From assembly GCA_014549065.1 (NCBI GenBank), contig JACDOX010000106.1, positions 661,247 to 725,246 on the forward strand: a stretch of DNA of 64,000 nucleotides, in the 5' to 3' direction. A model generated the notes under the pieces. That model was given only the letters and a program-made list of their open reading frames with translations, made no database searches and was not told the origin of the DNA. The position numbers and the translations under genes are program-made. Below, one piece after another: positions 48,175 to 62,259 of the stretch. The number at the start of each line of letters is the position of its first letter. Position 1 is the first letter of the stretch. The DNA is from Cardinalis cardinalis. Its lineage: Eukaryota > Chordata > Aves > Passeriformes > Cardinalidae.

Positions 48175-48186
48175 CCGCCAGGGGGC
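48175..48186 (+). promoter_or_regulatory. CTCF-like motif CCGCCAGGGGGC
   Basis: GGGGCCGCCAGGGGGCGCC matches the CTCF core CCASYAGRKGGC with one mismatch (G for A at the third base). It lies in a CpG-rich patch of PITPNC1 intron 1, about 40 bases from the assembly gap. Occupancy is inferred only. Confidence 0.5.
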
Positions 48187-48228
48187 GCCCCGCTCCGGCC
48201 CCGCTCCGGCCCCGCTCCGACCGTGCCA
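48186..48228. repeat. 11-bp GC-rich tandem repeat entering the gap
   Basis: CCCCGCTCCGG is repeated about three times, the last copy changed to CCCCGCTCCGA, immediately before the N run. The array may continue inside the gap. Confidence 0.75.
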
Positions 48229-48654
48229 NNNNNNNNNNNNNNNNNNNNNNNNNNNNNNNNNNNNNNNNNNNNNNNNNNNNNNNNNNNNNNNNNNNNNNNN
48301 NNNNNNNNNNNNNNNNNNNNNNNNNNNNNNNNNNNNNNNNNNNNNNNNNNNNNNNNNNNNNNNNNNNNNNNNNNNNNNNNNNNNNNNNNNNNNNNNNNNN
48401 NNNNNNNNNNNNNNNNNNNNNNNNNNNNNNNNNNNNNNNNNNNNNNNNNNNNNNNNNNNNNNNNNNNNNNNNNNNNNNNNNNNNNNNNNNNNNNNNNNNN
48501 NNNNNNNNNNNNNNNNNNNNNNNNNNNNNNNNNNNNNNNNNNNNNNNNNNNNNNNNNNNNNNNNNNNNNNNNNNNNNNNNNNNNNNNNNNNNNNNNNNNN
48601 NNNNNNNNNNNNNNNNNNNNNNNNNNNNNNNNNNNNNNNNNNNNNNNNNNNNNN
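48229..48654. other. Assembly gap (426 Ns) in PITPNC1 intron 1
   Basis: The N run is bounded on the left by a GC-rich tandem repeat and on the right by GGGTCCCAGCC. Frames of 190-300 residues crossing it are artefacts. Confidence 0.98.
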
Positions 48655-51600
48655 GGGTCCCAGCCGAGGGTCCAGGGCGGAGCTCCCCAATTCGCTCATT
48701 AATCCGCTAATTAATGTACACATTTGTTCTTTGGCTCCATCCAGGCGAGTGTTTTGCCGCACAGTTTTATTTTTTCCAGTATGTGTGCAGAAGTCCTCGC
48801 GGGTGTGACAGAGTAGTTCTCTCAATGGGTTTTTTGTCCCTATCTTCAGATTTGGCAAATTAACAGTTCTCTAAAAGTCAGAATTGGAACTGCCAAATAT
48901 TTACTTCAGGCTGCTCAGGAAATTCCTTTTGCTGGGAGCAAGAGCTAAAACCATCATATACATGAAGTTACATAGACNTAGGTTTCATTCTAGCATGTTT
49001 CCATCCAAGTTGTATCATATGCTGTGATATTGGATGGCATTTTTGTTTTAATACATAATTTTCTTTGTTTATTGCATTACTCTAATGTAGACAACATTTT
49101 ATCCAAGCCAGTTCCTGATGTCCTTAGACTACCACTTAGTTAATAACAGTTCATTACATCATCAGAAGGGAGCAGATCTAATTTATTTTGAAACATTATT
49201 GTTAAACAAGATTTCTGGATGCAGAAAAGTTCAAAAATCTTCCAAAACAGGAATGGTTGATTCATGATGAGGCAGAAGGCAATGGTGGATGTCATTTGTT
49301 CTCTAGAATGTTAACAGAATTAGTAAAGATACTCAACTTTGTAGTTTCTCTTATGTTGAATCATCCATTATTTAATCCAAGCACAGTAGCTGAGATGCCT
49401 GAATGAGGAACCTAGAACATGTCTGACGTTTAGCATCAATTTAATTATTATAAAATGAACCAGTACAAAACTTTAAAATTAGCAAATACCTTCTTTTTCT
49501 TACAGTATTTGCACACTAAAGAAGTCCCACACTGTATTTCTCACTGTGGTTCATCTTTGTGACATTTCTTGCAGTCTCAGGAAGGTGGTGTATCTTATTT
49601 TTACCCTCAGTTGCACATTAACTACCAACACAGTGAGATTTTTTGCCATCTGTGTAGAACAAGGTGCTGCATTGTGCAGTTGTCAGGAGAATATCATGGG
49701 GCAATGCTCACCCTTCAAAAGACAGGAGCATTTTGGTTCTAAGAGGCCCACACTGCCTTCTGCAGAGTGCAAAGTCACTCTGAAGTTCAGCGGGCTCAGG
49801 GAGAAAGGCAGCTCCCACAGGAGCTGCAATGTCCTGCACACTCGGGATGCTGGGCTCTGGTGTGCAGTGGCACCTGGGGACCTGACCTGCAGGGACACCA
49901 CTGGCAGTTAAGCACCCAAGAATCTTTGAGGTCCTGTCTCAACAGGTGTGGGGAAAATGCAGTTCTTTCTTATACAACAGCATGGTTTCCCTTTTTATGC
50001 CATTTCTCATTAGTAGATTTAATAAACTCTGGTTTTTCTGTTGTTTGGATGTTCTGCCTGTCAGCCTCCTCACTTTATGCATGCATCCAAAAGCACTCCC
50101 TTGAGCAGCTTTCTTTTTTTAGTGCTGCCTTGCCAGTTATCCATCCATAGAAGTCTCACAACATGAATGAGAAAGATGTATGTCCTTAATTTGTGGTGTT
50201 GCCACACCAGAGTGGTCTCCATATCATTCCTGTGAAAATAATCTGGCACAGGCAGGAAGATGAAGTGTTAGCTCCATCAGCCAAGCACCTGTATCCAATC
50301 TTCTGTGGTCAGATTCTGTGTGTAATGTGGAAAAATGTGCAGTAAAGTGTTGTGTAATGTCCAGGCAAGTAACTGGAAGTCGTGACCTCGCCTGTAAATA
50401 CCTGTGCAGGCAGCAGTGGAGGAGTTCGTGCTGCTCTGGCTGACTATCACCACCTAAATTTATCTCTAGAGAAGAGTTAAAAACTGAGACATGTCAGTGG
50501 AACAGCAGCACTGTCTCCAGGTTTAAAGAGTTTCTGGCACTGTTGTGGATAGGAAATTCCTTCATTAGCTACAGCAGATCCTGTTCCTGAGGCGTTCTTT
50601 CCTTGATGCCCTTATTAGATAAGATACCCAAATATTTATAGGAGGTTTGTTTATCTACCTGTCTGCTTGGAAGCCAAATGCTTTCTTGCAAAGAAAACAT
50701 CTCCTGGGAAATGCTGTTTGCCTCAGACTGAACTGTTGTGGTGTATTTTGAGCCAGGATACAGGAGTTGGAGACACATTTCTTCCTTGTCCGTGAGCACC
50801 AGGAAAGATGGGTTGTTCCAAGAGTTCTTGCTGAGGTGCCGTGGCACCACACTACAGTTCTTATTCAAAGCTGAGCCTTCCTNAGTAAATTGAATTTTTG
50901 ACAGCTGTTTAGGTCTGTTACGTGTGCACAGTCACAAGCTGCCTGATCAGCTTTAAAATATTTTGAGAAAGGATGCACCTTGTTGACTGCTAAGCAAAAT
51001 AATAACATCTGCTGTAAGAACTTTGCAAATAAGGTCAGAATGGGACTGTTGGTTGACAAAACCAATATGATTGCCAATGAGAAGTCATTTTTTACCTCAT
51101 TTATGGTACTTNTGGCAAATTGAATCCATTTGTTAACATTGAGACTTTTTAAATTAGAAAAAGCCCTTTCCTTGCATTAGTACATAAAGCAAGTAAAATC
51201 TGTTGCAGCAATTCCACAGGATATGTTACCAGTCTTCATTCCAGCTGCAATTAATAAATAAGCCTGCTGCTTGGTTATTTTTCCCCTTGCATTTTCATGT
51301 GTTAGTTCATTCTTACAAATAGCTTGTTACATCATATGAGAGAATATTATAATAGGCTGCATTGTGGGTTTTAAATATCATCAGTAAAAAAAACACATTC
51401 CCAAGGAAGTGAAAAGAACACCAAGCANTTGAAAAGAGCAGAGATGCTAAAAAATTCTCAGGCTTGGAGCTCATTGCAATCAGAATTACACAATTTTTCA
51501 AAGGAAGGATTACATGGGTTTGTGCTTTAGAGATACCTATATCTGAAAATGTAAACCAAATGTGATAGGTTAGTGTGGTACTGAACTCTTCTGCAAGAGG

Positions 51601-53716
51601 CAAAGTACAGTGAAATTCTTGATTTGTGAGCACAGTGATTATTCTTTAGGGAAATAGATGGAAAGACATTTTTGCTGGATCCTGTTGAAAATCGAGTTGT
51701 TACTGCTATAAAATGCTATGAGTGATGTGAAGCTGGGTTGTGTAAATTTGAAAGCTGAACATCAAATAAACTACTAACTNAAGGAGTCATAGGGTTTTTT
51801 CCTTGGAAACAGGCATGACCATTAAGGTTTCTGTTAGTTTTGAACTGTATGTGCATGGCCAGTACCTAAAGTCCTGACAGATTTTTCTTTCCTTTGTTCT
51901 TTATTTCAACCAAGATTATCTCTGCTGAGGCTGGTGGAATCACTCCCACTCTGTGTTTTAAATAAAAGTCAAGTTGAATCTGTGGGGAGCACTGCCTGCA
52001 TGAGGTGTGGAGGAACAGCTGTATTGTCATGAATACAAACAAGCAGAGACCTGCAAAATGTCTGTAAATGCAGATCATGGTTTTTCAACAAAAAGTCCTT
52101 TCAACATTAACAAATTCTGGTTTTAGAGGTGTTATCCTTGCTGCTTTATAAAAATATCCATTGNTTAGTTCTTGTTTCAAACATTAAGAATTCCCCCAGT
52201 GTGGATTATTTACATAAAATTATTTCAACAACATCTGTGTAAACAGCATCTGTATCCTCTGAATCTTGTGTACACTTCTTCTTTAGAAGATTTCATAGTC
52301 TCCCATTTTGTGTACAAAGGGTACATGTTATAACGTGTTTTATTCAGACAGATTTAAAGCTCATTGAAAGCATATGAGAAAGGGTTGTGATGCCCTGAGA
52401 GTCAGCAGGTGTTACAATATTTGGACATAACTATGTGTATGTAGTACAGCAAAGCCTTTAGTTGGGTATAAAGTGTAAAATAATTTTTTTAAGTACAGTA
52501 ATCTGCTGCAGGGCAAACTACATCTACTCATCCTGCAAACAGATAGATTAAATAATGGTCAACTTNGTCCATTTTCTTAATTTTCCAGCTNTAGCCACAG
52601 AACATATTTTNAGGAATATGTAAATGTATGGAACACTTGTAAAAGCAGTATGTTGGTCATAAGCTAGAGGACTATAAACAAACTTAAGCTGAAGTCATCT
52701 TATCAAATTTCATTTATTTTAATTACTTGTAAATGAAATTATACTTGGACCATGTCATGTCCATGACCTCTGTAGAAATGTTTATCTGGCATTTTTGAGC
52801 TGAGGTTGCCCAGCAAAAACAGAGGCTTATTGTGCTATTTTAATTTAAGCTATCAACAGCTCTCATGCATCTCACACCAATTCCTTTACAATATACTGAA
52901 TTGCTGTGAAACATAAAGGACCTTTTGCTGTAGTTAATCATTCTGCCAGGAGATGCCTTCTGAGAACATCAGCAGCCTCACCTGCCTTTTGCAGTTAATA
53001 CAGTGGAGGCCCTGACACGTTTGTCTGAGGAGGATTCAGAGTTCATTATTGAGCTAGAAAACCACTTTACACCATTCTGAGCATGTTTTTACCCTTTAAA
53101 AGAATTCCTTGTGTATGTCTCTTATCAGCAAAGGGGTTGGATGTGATCTTTGGTGGGTGGTCATGTCTACTCTNCTCACAAGGCCTGTGCTGCACACAGT
53201 GTGACCTTAAATTCACCTTAAATCTTATGGCCTGGGAAGATCATTGTGACAATAAAGGAGAAAGCACCAGAAGTTAGCTCCTAGCACCAAGGAATAATAC
53301 CTATTCCATTTTCTTTTGGTTCACAGCCTAGTTGCAAGAAGGANCAAATGAAAATGAGAGCTGGTTTTTACCATGGGAAAAAATAATCACCTTGCTTTGG
53401 TTTGGCCCTCTTACATTAGTTGTGGTCAGCTGTAAAAGTACAGCAATGCAGAGCAGATGTCAAACCTTCACTGATTTCCACTGCAAATAGAAATCCAAAA
53501 ATATGCAGTTTTCCCCCTTACTCCTGTTTGCACATTTCAGTATAANTCTGTGAAAGAAACAAGACAATCTTTGTTCTGCAGACTTCAGTGTAAATCATTA
53601 AAAAACCTTTCAGTGGAAAAGATTAGATATTACCCAAGGAACACCAGACTTTGACATCCATCTCTCTATGTCTCTTGTTCTGTCTTTCCTTGTCAACACT
53701 TGTTTTCTCCAAGGTG

Positions 53717-53737
53717 GATATATACATATACATATAA

Positions 53738-53771
<34 letters not shown>

Positions 53772-53803
53772 GTGCATGCATATATATATATATATGTACG
53801 TAC
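53717..53803. repeat. TA/TG compound microsatellite
   Basis: A (TA)n tract, a (TG)n tract of about nine repeats, GCATGCA and a second (TA)n tract follow one another. It translates as alternating Y/I or H/T residues in the reverse frames; not coding. Confidence 0.95.
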
Positions 53804-54054
53804 AGTGAAAAATACCACACATCTAATTTGAGGGCTTTCTTAGCAAAGTACAGGCCCAGTTTTGTATTTCCCACAAAAGAAAATGCAGCCTGTTGGTGCT
53901 TTAGGACATTTTGTAGCTAAAGCACTCTACAGAGCCTTGATGCTATCAAGAACTCCATGAGCTGTGTTTGTTTTTGAAGGAGAATGTAGGTTTGGAAACA
54001 AAAGACCAGGGAGAAGAAAACACAGAATGTCAATACTGCCTTCTAAAACTTCAA

Positions 54055-54080
54055 GGTTTTTTTTTTTGGTTTTTTTTTTT
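54055..54080. repeat. Poly-T tract
   Basis: Two T runs are separated by GG and followed by GGGG. Low complexity. Confidence 0.85.
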
Positions 54081-54299
54081 GGGGTGGACTTTGTCTTGCT
54101 GAGAACGTGAAGTTCTTGTAAGAGTTGATGTTAATGTTGTATGATCAGCACTTTTGAAATTCTGACAACTTCTGTTTATGTACCTAATAANGAATGTAGA
54201 TGTCAATATTGGTGTCTCGAAGTTTGATAGCTCTGATATATCAAATACATTTTCCAGTAGTCCAGTCTGTTTGATTTCTTCATTCTTCATAATTTTAAA

Positions 54300-54440
54300 G
54301 TTAGAAATAATATAACTATATAACTATAATAACTAATATATATATAAGATATAAGATATATATAATGTTATGTATGATATATATTATATAGTATATACTC
54401 TATAACTAATATAACTATATAGAAATAGTATAACTATNCA
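54300..54440. repeat. AT-rich low-complexity tract
   Basis: Repeated TATAACTA, AATATATATA and AGATATA elements make up about 140 bases with almost no G or C. It is a degenerate microsatellite in PITPNC1 intron 1. Confidence 0.9.
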
Positions 54441-57400
54441 AATTTTCATGTTCTTGACTGCATATATTATAAAAAATTCAGGTGATTAATAGTTCTGAAA
54501 GTCTGTAAAGCCCTTTAGATTAGAGGAAGACAAAGATTTTTGTACTAATTGGGAAAGGTTAGAAAGTATATTTTCCTTCATGAGTATTCATTTGAGTCTG
54601 ATAGGGATTTGGATGTTAAAATCTGTCAGAGATCATGTTCTTGGGTACAAAATGCTGCCCAGTCAGATAATGGAAAATCCATAGTTTATAACAATGATTC
54701 ATTCACTGAATTCTTCTGTGTGACTGTGAGCTGACAAATGTGTTCCCCAGGCTGTTCTTATAGATGCAAGTCAGTTGTGGATGCTAAAATTCACTCAGGC
54801 GTTGCATTTTGGCTGTCCAACCTAACACACAACCATTATATACTCTGAGGATGGGTAGCACACACATGCAAACCCTTGAATATTCTCAGTCATTATGGGT
54901 AAGGAATAATCCTTTGTATCCTTATTAATGGAAAACTTACTTGGAATGTAATTTTTTTTTTTCACAGAGTTATAATTTTCCTTATATTTATCTTTATCAT
55001 CATTGGTTCATAGAGCATCTATCATGATCAGCATCTCAGATTTAGTGAGACTTTATACCAAAATAAAGCAAATAATGACATTTCATGCAAATTTGCTGTG
55101 AGAGCCCTCCAGTGCAGCCTGAAGAACTCTCTGCAGGGATGTTGTGCATGTATTTAAGTGTAATTGCCAGTGTCTGCAGGCATCTAAAAAGCAAGGAAAA
55201 AGGTGCTCCCCAGGATTATTGACTTTGTTCAAAAAGGAGTGAAGAAAAGGTAGTTTAGATTTCAAGTTGAATTAACAGATGGATTTACACTCTGTAGGTG
55301 GAAGAAACCAGACTTGAACTTCACCTGTGTTTATACATAATGCTTTTAGTCTAGGCTGTCTTGTTTATTTCCTTTTAAGTTCATCATTTCTTTCCAATTT
55401 TGGCTATAAGTGATCAGCCAATTTTGAATCCTTGGATATGTATCAAAAAGCTATTTTTAATTTTCTAAAGTACAATGCAGGGTGCTAAATTGTAGGAATG
55501 ACATCTTAATGGCTCTTCTTGGGGAAAAAAATATGCATCTTCCATCTTTTTCTTGTTTGCGGTTAGAAAATGCTGAAGCAGCCTTGGGTTCTATTGGTTT
55601 TGTACTTTTGCAGTTCCAAAGCTGGATTTGCTGTGCACTCTCCGAGCTCCAGCACGTTCCATAACTCGCACACACGCTTAATTTAAAGCACCAGGAGTCA
55701 TGTGAGTCACAGGACATGAATGTTTGTGGATTTAGTAAAAGACTTCTTCATGTGCTCTCCAGAAAAATCATGGTCTTTATTTAGCAGTTTTTACGTGTCT
55801 GTTCTAAGATTAGTCTTGCCCAAGTGATTTAGGAATACTTAGACTCTGTGGGAATTGTTTTCTGTGAGCATGCTGAGAATGCCCTATTTTCCATTTCATC
55901 ACACTTAATGTCATCTTAGGTTTAATGTGTTGACCAATTAATGACTGTGTTCAGGTTTTTTTCTGTAAAAATATTATTACAATGCATGACAAAATAATTG
56001 TGTGATAATGACTCTCCAGTGTGACACACACTGTTGCTCAAGTGCTTGATTAGCAATCAGCCACTGCTGACAAATACAACTAATTTTTGAATATATTTTT
56101 AGGTTTTTGCTCTCATTTTAAATAAAAGTTATTAAAATAACCTTTTGTGCTAATGACACCTTCTTGCTTGAAAGCTTCCCAAAATACAGAAGTCAACCAC
56201 AAACTAAAAAATTGTCTTTATCAGGAAGGCAAAGACAATGATAATTCTATTGAAGTTCTTACCCACGCCAAGCTTACATCTCTCCTGGTCATATGTAGAT
56301 GTTTTTAAATAGTCTCACTTGTTAGGTCCATTTGAACACTGGTCTGAGTATGTATAATCTTACCTTCTGAAAGATGCTTGACAAATTTATCCAGCTACTT
56401 CTCTGATTTTGTCAGGTTTTCTTCAAAAGTGCAAATTAGCTGACCTCTAGGTAATATTTTAATTTAATAAATTAATTGTACAATGACTTGCAATAAGCCA
56501 AATGAAGAACATTAAATACANGCATGATTACAGTCTTAAATAACCTACCTGCTTCTTTTATCCCANAGACTTGATATAAAATTGATTTAAATCTTCCTTC
56601 AGTGGGACAGTTTTTATTTTGCTTCACTCTGTGTGAACAGAAAAACACTCAGTGGAAATTAGACCATAGTAATACCAATGAGTGCTGTNACTGATGTCAG
56701 AGAGACCAAGATTTCACCAAATATGTGTGATAAAACACAGCATATTTTTAGAACAGAAATGTTGAGAATTTAAATTCCATNTTAATTGCATGGTGTAAAT
56801 CTGAAATAATTCCATTGACCTCAGGAGATCCATTACAGATTTATGTCAGTCTGATCAAAAATGGACTTTAACCAATGGCTGTAAGCTAAAAGAAAATATA
56901 AANTTCTCAAATCTGTTGTTCTGAACAAGAAAGAGACCAAGCTGATGGCTCTAAATCTTTATTACTCTTGCCTAACCTAAATAACATTATCACCTGCTTC
57001 GATTAAGGCCCCAGATTTGTGTCAAAATTCTAAAATGTCTGTGAGCCTACATTAAGTGAAATTCCTGCTGTCCTCACAGCACAGACTTCTGTTCCCTCTT
57101 TGCTCTCAACGTTCAGTCCTGGTTTTGCAGAGCCTTTGCTTTCCTCTCCTTTCCCCACTTTGAGCCCTCGGTCCCTGGGAAGTGAGGAAGCCTCTGCAGC
57201 CCCAGCAGGCCTGGGGCCAGCTGGCAAAAAGCTGCTGCTCTTGCTTGGCCTGGGCTTTGCAGGGCGTAAGGAAGTGCCCAGCAGAATGGAACAATTGATA
57301 ATTCCGCTCCCTCTTGAGCACTCAGCTCGGGTTGAATCCCGGTGTTCCTGCAGTTACCATGGCCCTTTCTCCCAGAATGAAGCTAAAGAGAGCACCAAGT

Positions 57401-58545
57401 TCCAAAATTTCTCCAATGTCTCAGAGGGTTACTAAGTTTATTTGCATTTCTACACCAATTGTTATTCAGTTAAGCCCACTTTTTTTGTTTCTTTTTTTCT
57501 TTTTTCTTTTTTTCTCCTCAGGGATGATTCAGTATAAAAATATGTTTGTGTATATTAAGGGGATTCTGTTATACATTTGGGATATGTTGGGATTTTTCCC
57601 CCATTAACTTCAGTGGAAACAGAATAAAGCCTAAATAGGGATTTTGTTGTTTTTGTTGTTAATTTGTTCTCCACAGATATGCTATGGCTTATTTTCTCCA
57701 CTATTTCTGCTTTTTTTTCATGTCTGAACTTGAACTTGCTTGGAGTCAAGTGATGCCAAACTTCTAAATCTGTTCTGAGGGAGTTTGAGATGAGGCAAAC
57801 AGCAATGAGTGGAAATGTTATGTCATAGTAACAAATGCCTATGGATTAGTTAGTTTATTTCCAGGACCTCATGGGCTATACATTGCTATTTATAATTTAA
57901 CTTTCTCAAGCAGCCACGACTGTGTTTATGTTGCCATGGTGTTCCTTGCCATACTTGAGGGTGGATAGTAAATGCTATAATTGAAAATTGATACTCCCAC
58001 TGAATTAAGGGTAACAGGTGGTTATGTTTTTATTTAATCATGCTGCAAGCATATTACAAGTTAAATGTAGATACCTCTACTCCTGCCTCTTTGCCAAGAC
58101 ATTTTCAGACATGCCAGTTTGTCCTCAATGGCCAGGAGTGGAGTAAACAACATGAGTGATGTGTCTTGTGACAGGCCAAGGAATGTCAGTGGCCATCAAT
58201 GAGCATCCTCCACTTCAGACTCAGAAGTAAATGTTCTCCTGCAGGAGGGAAGGAGCTGCTCTGGTCACGGGGCCAAGTCTCCGTCTCACCCCACCCTGGG
58301 GACTGAGCTCTGGGTAAAGCTCTGCTTCCTGACCAGCATCTGAGGAGCAGCCATTGCTGTTTGCTCGCGATCTCCACACATTGGNCCTTTACCTCATCTC
58401 AACTCTTCATTTCCTTCTGTTTTCCACCAAAGTCTTCCACCTTTTCCATGTGGGCAAGACACATCCTACTATCACAACTATTCCAAGCATCCCCCTCTCA
58501 TGACCATAAGAATAGCTTTTGATTAAATTTTGTCAACTCCAATAA

Positions 58546-58577
58546 AATCAGTTAAATGGTATATCATTTAACTGATT
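58546..58577. repeat. Perfect 13-bp inverted repeat with 6-base loop
   Basis: AATCAGTTAAATG is followed by GTATAT and then the exact reverse complement CATTTAACTGATT. It abuts an AT-rich tract at 58578-58690. Confidence 0.92.
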
Positions 58578-58690
58578 CTATAATACATAACNCATTAATC
58601 TATAATTATCTATAATAATATACATTATTATAATATAACATATATTATTATATAATATATTATATAATATATAAATACATGTTTTCACAT
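58578..58690. repeat. AT-rich low-complexity tract
   Basis: TATAATA and TATTATA motifs continue for about 110 bases directly after the hairpin. It is a candidate unstable or cruciform-prone segment. Confidence 0.85.
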
Positions 58691-61600
58691 ATGAATATGT
58701 ACATATTTTTCCATTATTCAGAGTAAAAAGACAGAAACACACAGATATTATCCTAAATTTTTCTTAACATTTAGGTGAAGGGGAAAAGATTTTTCTCCCT
58801 AAAATATTCTAAGATGTGAAAATTAAATAATTCAAAANAATTTCACGCTCTATATTTACTGCAAAAAGCAATATGCCCAGGAGTATAAAGTAACCAGGTG
58901 CAAATACTTCAGTCAGGATAGTGTGGTTATTATCAAAGGCATTTATAAAATATGTGTTAATGGACCCATACCAAGGATGCCTAATTGGTGCAATTGTGTG
59001 AGCAGTGAAGTGCAGAGTGGAGCTGCTGCCTCAGTTCTGCACAGCAGTCTCCTGTTGAGGATTTTTGTGCNGTTTTTAGAAGCAGCTGTCAGACTTTGGT
59101 CTTTATTAAGTTTGGCTAATTGGATCTTCCAATTTTTCCTATAGCTATAGGATAAAATGAATTTTCAAGAGCAGGAGATATGTGCATACACAGAATTTTC
59201 TNTTTAACTCAGTTCAGTGTTGTTTTGTGTTTCTCAATTTTCCTTTCACGTTTTACCATTTTGTAAAGCAAAGCCAAACAAAATAGCTTTCATGGATGGT
59301 ATGTTTTGTCATATTTTGGTTTTTAAGCTGGTTTACATTGGCTGGAAATGTCCATGTTATTTAAAGCAGTGTCACTTGCTTTGTACACAAGACCAAGAGT
59401 CAGAGACTGTCTTAAAGCTTTGCAAGGAGGTCCTGAAGGCCTTTTANAAGCTCACAGCAGTTGCATTCCTTTCCATGGGTTGTTATACTTAACATCTTTG
59501 TTTGCAGGCCTTTTCCACAATTTTGGAAGTTAGACTTGCAAATTAAGTGAGCTACTTCAGGCTTATGTTATAGGTAGCACTTGATTGAGTTTATTGTTAC
59601 AGACATTCCCTAGGGCCACTCACAAACTTCCATGTACCAGTAAGTGTGCAGTAAAGCATTAGGCTTTGAAGTATTCATGCATATTTAGTGGTAAGGGAAG
59701 GAGAGAACTCAGCATTGTAGCCAATTCAAACCTTTGACAAGAACAGTGAGTCAAGGAAAAAAAATTGAGTTTTCAAGATTATTTTGATCAAAGGAAAATA
59801 AAAAAGCATTGCTGAAGGTGCTTAATGTAGATTAGGAGATCATGTGTTTTAAGGACCATGTCTTGGATTCACAGATCTAATGGAAATTCAATATCCAGCT
59901 TGGGTTTTTCTTGGTCTTTCTGAGTTTTCCCAGCTCATCTGTCCCTTCACCTCTTTTTGGAGATGTAGGACCTCTGCTTTCTTCTGGTGCTGGTACTGAG
60001 TTTGAAAGTCCCAGAGTCCTTGTGTAAACCTGTGCCTTGGAGCTGCCTAAATCTCCTCTAAATAGACATTGACCTGAGAAATAACTCCCTCTTCTAACCA
60101 GTGTTACCTGTGTGGGCGCAAGAGCAAGTCTGGAGTCAAGCTGCTGCTTCAGCAAGGTCTTCATCAGCCACAAACCAGAATTTAGTCTTGGAAGTTTCTG
60201 AAAGCTTTACCACTATGTTTTACCAGGCTTCATTTTGTTGAGTTTATATCAGGTTATTCCACACTTTTCTTGAGCAGTTACCTATGAATATTCATTCTTA
60301 ACAGTCACGATTCTCAGTGTGAAACTGTAGCATGAATTTTTATCGTGGTGTTGATGGGTGGTTCCTGATACTCCCTGCTCCTGTGCTGTGTTCATTCCTC
60401 TGGTACCTTGCTTTTTAAATACAGGTTACACTGCAGTGAAAATGCTCTTGGTTTGAAATATTTTTTACCCATTTTGTCAGTTAAAAGAAAAGAAGTGAAA
60501 AGTAAGGGGAAAGGAAGGACACAGAATTCATTTTTCAGAGAAAGGAATTTAAATAAGGTTTAAAGCAATAGAATTCACTTGCTCCATCAGGTGACATTTA
60601 GAAGTATTTTCCATTTTTTGGAAACTGGAAATATAAGGAAACCATGTAGGAAAAGGAATAGACTTGCTGATTAAATATTTTATCATGCAATCACTGACAT
60701 AAAAATAATGACAGAGCTGTTGAGGAACAATTTTGCCTGTCTTATCCTGCAAACCCTTCTTTTACTGTTGGACTTTTGACTGTTCCAGTCAAGAGTTTCA
60801 GAGCAAAAGGTCTTTTAGCTCTATCAACAATTCATCACCCCACTGATTTATGTGTGCAAATTGTTTGCATATGTCAGATTTAAACAAAAACCATTTTGGA
60901 GGCACAGCAAACTTTGCAAGTTGACATATGAAGTTCATCTCAGTAAGTCAGCTGAAAATTTGGTTCCTTGTGTCCTTTCTGTAACAAATTGGTGCACTGC
61001 ATCTGTTTATGAAATTCTAGAAAACAGGGAAATAAAAATTATATCTTCAAAGTCTAAAAGGTGTAGAGCATCCATAGACTTTTTTTACTATTTCTCATGC
61101 TTGCATATTGATGCTAGTTTAAAACAGTTTCTGAAGCTTCAAAGATTGATTATTTCTTCTTATGTTGCATTTATAGATGGAATAACGAGTTNCTGGGGTT
61201 TTTTCCTGTTAAATCTTTAGCAATTTTTATAAACTCAAAAAATATGCAAACTCTTCTGTGAAAGGTTTCTTGACAGAAGCCAGTATTTCAGTGTATCTGT
61301 CTAATGAAGCTGCTCAGGGAATGGCTGTCATGAAAATGCAAAGCCCTGTGGGTGGCATAAAGCCATTCTGACATCCTGAGTATGGGATCCTTTTCAGGCA
61401 GACTCTGTACAACTCCACAAATTAATCATTACCTTGAGATAGGATAGCACTGGGATGTGCACTGCATTTTCATCAGAAGGAGAAATAACTCGCCCAGGAT
61501 GGAAGGCTCATGTCTTGTGTTCCCTGTANTCCTGCCCTGCCAGTAGGGGAGGTCTGGTTTCCTCTCAGCTGGCCTTGGGAGATGTTTCTCTGTAATTTCA

Positions 61601-62259
61601 CGCTGCTCAGCCCTGGGGCTCAGCTGTACCTCTCTGCTCCAGAAGCAGAAGCAGTACCAGAGCTGGGTGACACAGGCTAACCNGCGGGAAACTGGGAGCT
61701 CTTTGGTTCCTCTGTGTGTAGAAGACCACGATGAATCCTAAATTTTCATCCCTGAACTCTTCCATCTGCAGTGCTGAGGTGACCCTGTAGTGAATTTGGG
61801 CTAAAGAATTTTAAGCTGGTGTCCCAGGTGTTTATTCCCTCTAAGGTCAAGGAGATAAAGTTACTGAGCTTTTCATCTAATCAAGAGTTGCTCTCTGAGC
61901 CTTGCAGGCTGCAAGTGATCGCTGTAACTGTATCCTCTATGTTCTCTCCTTTTTTCTCTTTGTACTCTCTGTAATATGCCTCCCACTCCCTCTTTTAAAT
62001 CCCTTTTGTAGGAGGTTAATTTTGAAAATGTAGCTTTCCATCCTTGTTGAGTTCAAGTTATCTTAAGTTGTTACAACCACTGTAAATGATGAGTGGAACA
62101 CTCAGACCCACCACAAATTCCTCTGGGACTTAACTGGTGCCCTCTCTCCAGTGTTAAAAATTCTTTGTCTATTTATTTCACTTTGTATTGCACCTTGTAA
62201 ACAACGATTTGTCTATGCAAGGACCTTCCTTATGGGAAATTTGTTTCTTTTTGAACATG

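Noticed and set aside
47940..48858. Open frames of 190-300 residues across the second N run
   Set aside because: They exist only because N cannot encode a stop. The flanking residues show no domain.
53610..53874. Reverse frames with alternating Y/I and H/T residues
   Set aside because: Direct translation of the TA/TG microsatellite.
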